Of a stretch of DNA of 18,275 nucleotides, positions 15,391 to 18,275 are shown one piece after another. The translations under genes were made by a program, and so were the position numbers. The notes beneath the pieces were generated by a model that worked only from the letters and a program-made list of their open reading frames with translations, ran no database searches and was not told where the DNA came from. Every line of letters starts with the position of its first letter. Within the stretch, counting starts at the first letter, position 1. Location of the stretch: assembly GCA_934518555.1 (NCBI GenBank), contig CAKSXW010000040.1:1-18275 (forward strand). Direction: 5' to 3'. The DNA comes from an uncultured Faecalibacterium sp. Its GTDB lineage: Bacteria; Bacillota; Clostridia; Oscillospirales; Ruminococcaceae.

Positions 15391-16847
15391 AGCATACTGC
15401 ATGGAATCCCGTTTTGCCCATTTCCGTCTGTATGGCAGATGGAGAGCCCCATGTGTTTGGCGACAGGGTCTACCTTTTCGGCTCCCACGACACCCCCGGC
15501 GGCGAGAGCTTCTGTCTGGAGGACTATGAATTCTTCTCCGCACCGCTGCATGATCTGTCCAACTGGACGAGCAGAGGGGCAAATTACTCCGCCAAACAGG
15601 ACCCCCTGTACGGCGAAAACGCCCGCTATCTCTACGCACCGGATGTGGTGCAGGGAAATGACGGGCGGTACTATCTCTATTACTGTCTGGCTGGCTGGAA
15701 GGGGGAGGGCGGCTATTCCCACCCCCTCAGTGTGGCGGTCTGCGACACACCGGACGGGAAATATGAATACTACGGCGTAGTGCAAAACCCGGACGGCACG
15801 CCCTATCAGGGCTTTGTGTGCTTTGACCCGGCGGTCATGAACGATGGCGGTGTGATCCGCCTGTATTTCGGCACCGGTCCATTCCGTGGCATGGCGGTAA
15901 AGCCGTGGAACGCATTTGTGCTATCCCGGGTCTATTTCGGGGTGTTTGGAAAGCCGGCCAAAGCATTCCTGCAAAAGCCCGGGCCGCTGGGGGCAAACGC
16001 CGCCGTGCTCTGCGATGATATGCTGACACTGAAAGCACCGCCCAAGCGTATTGCGGATACCCCGGATTTTAAGGGCCATGTCTTTTTCGAGGGCAGCAGC
16101 ATCCGAAAGATAGGGAATACCTATTATTTCATCTATTCCTCCCAGAAAAACCACGAGCTGTGCTATGCCACCTCACCCTACCCTGACCGGGAGTTCCGCT
16201 TCCGAGGGACGCTGGTGAGCAACGGCGATGTGGGCTATGACGGGCGGAGAGAGCAGGAACGCTGCAACGCCACAGGCACCACCCACGGCAGTATGGAGTG
16301 TATTGGGGGACAGTGGTATGTCTTTTATCATCGACTGACCCATGGCAGCGATTATTCCCGTCAGATGTGCGCTGAGCCGCTGCTCCTCCGGCCGGACGGC
16401 TCTATTTCACAGGCCGAGATGACCTCCTGTGGTCTGAACGGCGGTGATCTGCCCGGCAAAGGCGCATATCCGGCAGCCATCTGCTGCAACCTGACCAACG
16501 GGAAAATGCCGCATATCGCCAACCAGATCCGCAAGGACATTCCCTGCGTGACCCACTCCGGTGGGGAATGGTATGTTGGCAATGCGGCAAAGGGAACGCT
16601 GGCTGCATACAAGTATTTTTCAATTCAGAACCATACAAAGCTGTGCGTGACAGCACGGGGCACCGGAACGATGCAGATCTCACTCGAGGATGAATGCATC
16701 GGTACGCTGTCCTTCCGCTGCGAAAAATGGACAGAGGAGGCTTTGGTGATCCCCAAAAGCTGCACCCATGCTGCGCTGCGGCTGACGGTAACGGAAGGCA
16801 GCTTAGACATCCTCTCCCTGCGCTTTTTGCCGGAGGAGAATAGGTGA
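15387..16847 (+). CDS. GH43 glycosidase (arabinofuranosidase/xylosidase type)
   Basis: A 486-residue GH43 five-bladed beta-propeller enzyme with a C-terminal beta-rich domain. The general base is D18 in ADGEPHVFGDRVYLFGSHD, the YAPD motif is at 83-86, the pKa-modulating aspartate is D148 in CFDPAVMNDGG, and the general acid is E235 in FFEGSSIRKIGNTYYF. The family mainly removes alpha-L-arabinofuranose or beta-D-xylose. Residues about 390-486 look like a CBM6-type or accessory beta-sandwich domain. No signal peptide is present, so it acts in the cytoplasm. The usual ADP near the base is ADG here, a mild deviation. It is translationally coupled to the hydrolase before it (ATGA overlap), and it is the last sizeable gene before the terminator. 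It implies that some substrates carry pentose. Confidence 0.92.
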   Translation: MKHTAWNPVLPISVCMADGEPHVFGDRVYLFGSHDTPGGESFCLEDYEFFSAPLHDLSNWTSRGANYSAKQDPLYGENARYLYAPDVVQGNDGRYYLYYCLAGWKGEGGYSHPLSVAVCDTPDGKYEYYGVVQNPDGTPYQGFVCFDPAVMNDGGVIRLYFGTGPFRGMAVKPWNAFVLSRVYFGVFGKPAKAFLQKPGPLGANAAVLCDDMLTLKAPPKRIADTPDFKGHVFFEGSSIRKIGNTYYFIYSSQKNHELCYATSPYPDREFRFRGTLVSNGDVGYDGRREQERCNATGTTHGSMECIGGQWYVFYHRLTHGSDYSRQMCAEPLLLRPDGSISQAEMTSCGLNGGDLPGKGAYPAAICCNLTNGKMPHIANQIRKDIPCVTHSGGEWYVGNAAKGTLAAYKYFSIQNHTKLCVTARGTGTMQISLEDECIGTLSFRCEKWTEEALVIPKSCTHAALRLTVTEGSLDILSLRFLPEENR

Positions 16848-16848
16848 A

Positions 16849-16974
16849 ATGATAAAAATAACGAATTTACGCAACATTGGAAATCGACGATTGTTGCACG
16901 TTGGTTTCTCTTACTCAGTGGGCCCAGGGCTTGAGTTCCTGAAGGCACATCAGACATTGAACGTCAAATCGTAA
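16849..16974 (+). CDS. Doubtful 41-residue reading frame at the operon end
   Basis: An ATG one base after the GH43 stop, preceded by GGAGGAGAATAGGTGAA, opens a 41-residue frame starting MIKITNLRNIGNRRLL. Its last codons form the left arm of the operon terminator, and the TAA lies in the hairpin loop. The ribosome site is attractive but partly explained by the GH43 C-terminus (EENR). Codon use is poorer in G/C than in the neighbours. It could be a small tail peptide or chance. I see no family. Confidence 0.25.
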   Translation: MIKITNLRNIGNRRLLHVGFSYSVGPGLEFLKAHQTLNVKS

Positions 16975-16992
16975 GATTTGACGTTCTTTCTT
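16959..16992 (+). terminator. Terminator of the glycoside operon
   Basis: GAACGTCAAATC (16959-16970), loop GTAA and the exact complement GATTTGACGTTC (16975-16986) are followed by TTTCTT. This is a 12-base-pair perfect stem with a four-base loop, 112 bases after the GH43 stop. Confidence 0.85.
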
Positions 16993-17029
16993 CATGCGAG
17001 AAAGCGGCTGCACACTTTCTGCCCACCGT

Positions 17030-17077
17030 TTGCACAGTTGCCCGAATCAAGGGCTTTTCTGTACAAGGCTTGCACAG
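17030..17077. repeat. Two TTGCACAG direct repeats, 40 bases apart
   Basis: The octamer TTGCACAG occurs at 17030-17037 and 17070-17077. They lie in the 335-base convergent gap (16848-17182) between the GH43 and purine phosphorylase genes. Apart from the two terminators and the doubtful small frame, I see no gene in that gap. Confidence 0.35.
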
Positions 17078-17092
17078 ATTGCTTTCCTTTGC

Positions 17093-17126
17093 AAAAAAAG
17101 AGAGGGCTGGACGGTGCCAGCCCTCT
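17093..17126 (-). terminator. Terminator of the purine phosphorylase gene
   Basis: Read on the minus strand, AGAGGGCTGG and CCAGCCCTCT pair over a six-base loop and are followed by C and seven Ts (plus-strand A-run at 17093-17099). It lies about 57 bases after the gene's stop. Confidence 0.85.
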
Positions 17127-17182
17127 TGACGGGGAAATACGGATAGGTGTCCTGAATACAGAATACCCGGTAGGATGCTTTT

Positions 17183-18004
17183 TTACATCTTCTGGATGAC
17201 GGCACCAAGCCAGCGGCACATGGTATCTCCTGCCTGATTGGCAATTTCCAGCACACGGGCATGGCTGTGCTTTACGGTCTGGATGCCGGTGGCCATATTG
17301 GTGATGCAGCTGACTGCAAGCACCTTCATCCCCATATAGTTGCAGACCATGGTTTCTGGTACGGTGCTCATACCCACGGCATCGGCACCCATGCCTGCAA
17401 AGGCACGGATCTCCGCAGCAGTTTCGTAGCAGGGGCCCATGAATCCCAGATAGACCCCCTCCTTGTAGGCAACGCCCATTTCCTCAGCGGTGTGCTTGGC
17501 CAGCTCCCGCAGTTCCAGACTGTAGGGCTCGGTCATGTCCGGGAACCGGGAGCCAAACCGTTCATCGTTGGGTCCAATCAGGGGGTTCGTGCCCATCATG
17601 TTGATAAAGTCGGTGATGAGCATCAGAGTGCCGGGAGCAAAGTCCCGATTGATGCCGCCGCAGGCGTTGGTCAGCACCACCTGCTCTACGCCCAGCAGCT
17701 TAAGGACATAGAAGGGATAGCAGACCTCCTTCATGCTGTAGCCTTCATAAAAGTGGAAGCGGCCTTCCAGGGCGTAGACTTCTTTTTCGCCCAGTTTACC
17801 TGCCAGCAAAGCACCTTTGTGCCCTGCCACTGTGGACACCGGGAAGTTAGGAATGTCCTTGTAGGGCAGCTCCTCCGTATCGGTAAAGTCTGCGGTCAGG
17901 TTCCCCAGCCCGGACCCCAGCACCACCGCCACCTTTGGGCGTTTGGTGGTATGTGCCTTGATGTACGCTGCACTTTCCAGTGCTTTTTCATAAAGATGTT
18001 CCAT
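17183..18004 (-). CDS. punA: Purine nucleoside phosphorylase, family I (trimeric type)
   Basis: A 273-residue enzyme that splits purine nucleosides with phosphate into base and ribose-1-phosphate, for purine salvage in the cytoplasm. The motifs are those of the trimeric PNP/MTAP family: VVLGSGLG with phosphate-binding S31, GHKG (61-64), GRFHFYEG with R82, H84 and Y86, TNACGGIN (112-119), E194 in CYETAAEIR, GMSTVPE (211-217) with M212, and N236 in TNMATG. N236 rather than Asp at this base-binding position points to guanosine and inosine rather than adenosine-type MTAP activity. I chose the ATG at 18004, preceded by AAGGAG; an upstream start would add 26 residues from the leader. It has its own promoter and terminator and is unrelated to the glycoside operon. 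Confidence 0.95.
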   Translation of the reverse strand: MEHLYEKALESAAYIKAHTTKRPKVAVVLGSGLGNLTADFTDTEELPYKDIPNFPVSTVAGHKGALLAGKLGEKEVYALEGRFHFYEGYSMKEVCYPFYVLKLLGVEQVVLTNACGGINRDFAPGTLMLITDFINMMGTNPLIGPNDERFGSRFPDMTEPYSLELRELAKHTAEEMGVAYKEGVYLGFMGPCYETAAEIRAFAGMGADAVGMSTVPETMVCNYMGMKVLAVSCITNMATGIQTVKHSHARVLEIANQAGDTMCRWLGAVIQKM

Positions 18005-18098
18005 AGGGTGTTCTCCTTTATTTTTATGTGAGATCGTTAAACAAGATGGATCAGCAGCATATAGCAGACCGTGCCCCAACAATTACGATTTTATGGGT

Positions 18099-18127
18099 AC
18101 TTTAACATGCCTTGGCGAGCGTGTCAA
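18099..18127 (-). promoter_or_regulatory. Promoter of the purine phosphorylase gene
   Basis: On the minus strand, consensus TTGACA (18127-18122) and TAAAGT (18104-18099) are separated by 17 bases, with a TG just before the -10. The leader of about 85-90 bases to the ATG shows no purine-riboswitch core that I can recognise. Confidence 0.8.
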
Positions 18128-18176
18128 GCTGATGCACAAAAACTTATGCAATGCGAAGGCTGCGGACAGTAAGGTG

Positions 18177-18206
18177 AAAAAAGCTTGCAGCCAGCCGGCT
18201 GGCAGC
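18177..18206 (-). terminator. Probable terminator of a gene beyond the right edge
   Basis: GCCAG and CTGGC flank CCGG (18190-18203), with two more pairs after one mismatch. On the minus strand the stem is followed shortly by TTTTTT (plus A-run 18177-18182). The core stem is short, so confidence is moderate. Confidence 0.5.
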
Positions 18207-18215
18207 GCTGCAGGA

Positions 18216-18275
18216 TCACAGGAACGCCAGATCTGCAGATTCGATGCGGTATGTACAGCTCTTGCGAAACACTCG
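18216..18275 (-). CDS. Possible C-terminal end of an unknown gene
   Basis: One minus frame entering from the right edge encodes 19 residues (RVFRKSCTYRIESADLAFL) and stops at 18218-18216, ten bases before the terminator-like hairpin. The stop-to-terminator spacing makes it the best candidate, but the other two frames are also open here and the piece is too short to assign. Confidence 0.3.
   Translation of the reverse strand, partial: RVFRKSCTYRIESADLAFL

Noticed and set aside
18005..18098. Purine riboswitch in the leader of the purine phosphorylase gene
   Set aside because: The leader is long enough, but I could not find the conserved three-way-junction core or loop sequences, only a weak ATCGT/ACGAT pairing.
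1..18275. CRISPR arrays, insertion sequences, tRNA or phage genes
   Set aside because: I saw no regular spaced repeats, transposase or integrase motifs, or cloverleaf structures on reading both strands.

Overview
The window looks like chromosomal DNA from a GC-rich, gut-type Firmicute. Codons favour G or C at the third position, genes start with purine-rich GGAGG ribosome binding sites, and terminators are short hairpins with T-runs. The gene families present (YesM/YesL, a GPH sugar symporter, intracellular GH78, GH3 and GH43 enzymes) fit Oscillospiraceae such as Faecalibacterium. That name is an inference from family content; no marker gene for taxonomy lies in the window.

Left part (1-3179): the 3' end of a kdpE-type response regulator, then a small minus-strand gene of unknown function, a perfect two-way terminator hairpin, and a minus-strand two-component pair. 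The sensor kinase of this pair (YesM type) is intact. Its response regulator is unusual: the receiver domain is cut short and there is no DNA-binding domain.

Middle (3180-6551): a 309-base divergent intergenic region with promoter-like boxes and a terminator-like hairpin, then a plus-strand SASA/CE6-like acetylesterase and a YesL-type (DUF624) membrane protein. Facing them is a minus-strand AraC-type regulator. Its promoter (TTGCAC, 17 bases, TATAAT) carries a perfect palindrome in the spacer, and it is divergent from the main operon.

Main operon (6552-16847, plus strand): seven genes with gaps of 2-9 bases or 4-base ATGA overlaps. In order they are a GPH-family symporter, a membrane-anchored SGNH esterase, a GH78 alpha-L-rhamnosidase, a GH3 beta-glycosidase, an HSL-type alpha/beta hydrolase, a second and membrane-anchored alpha/beta hydrolase, and a GH43 enzyme of the arabinofuranosidase/xylosidase type. 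The three glycosidases have no signal peptide. The simplest reading is that small, probably acylated, rhamnose-containing plant glycosides are partly deacylated outside, imported intact, and stripped of sugars and acyl groups in the cytoplasm. The natural substrate is not readable from sequence. A strong hairpin terminator follows at about 16959-16992.

Right end (16993-18275): a family I purine nucleoside phosphorylase on the minus strand with a clear promoter and terminator, then a terminator-like hairpin and what may be the last codons of another minus-strand gene at the edge. I saw no tRNA, rRNA, CRISPR array, insertion sequence or phage gene.
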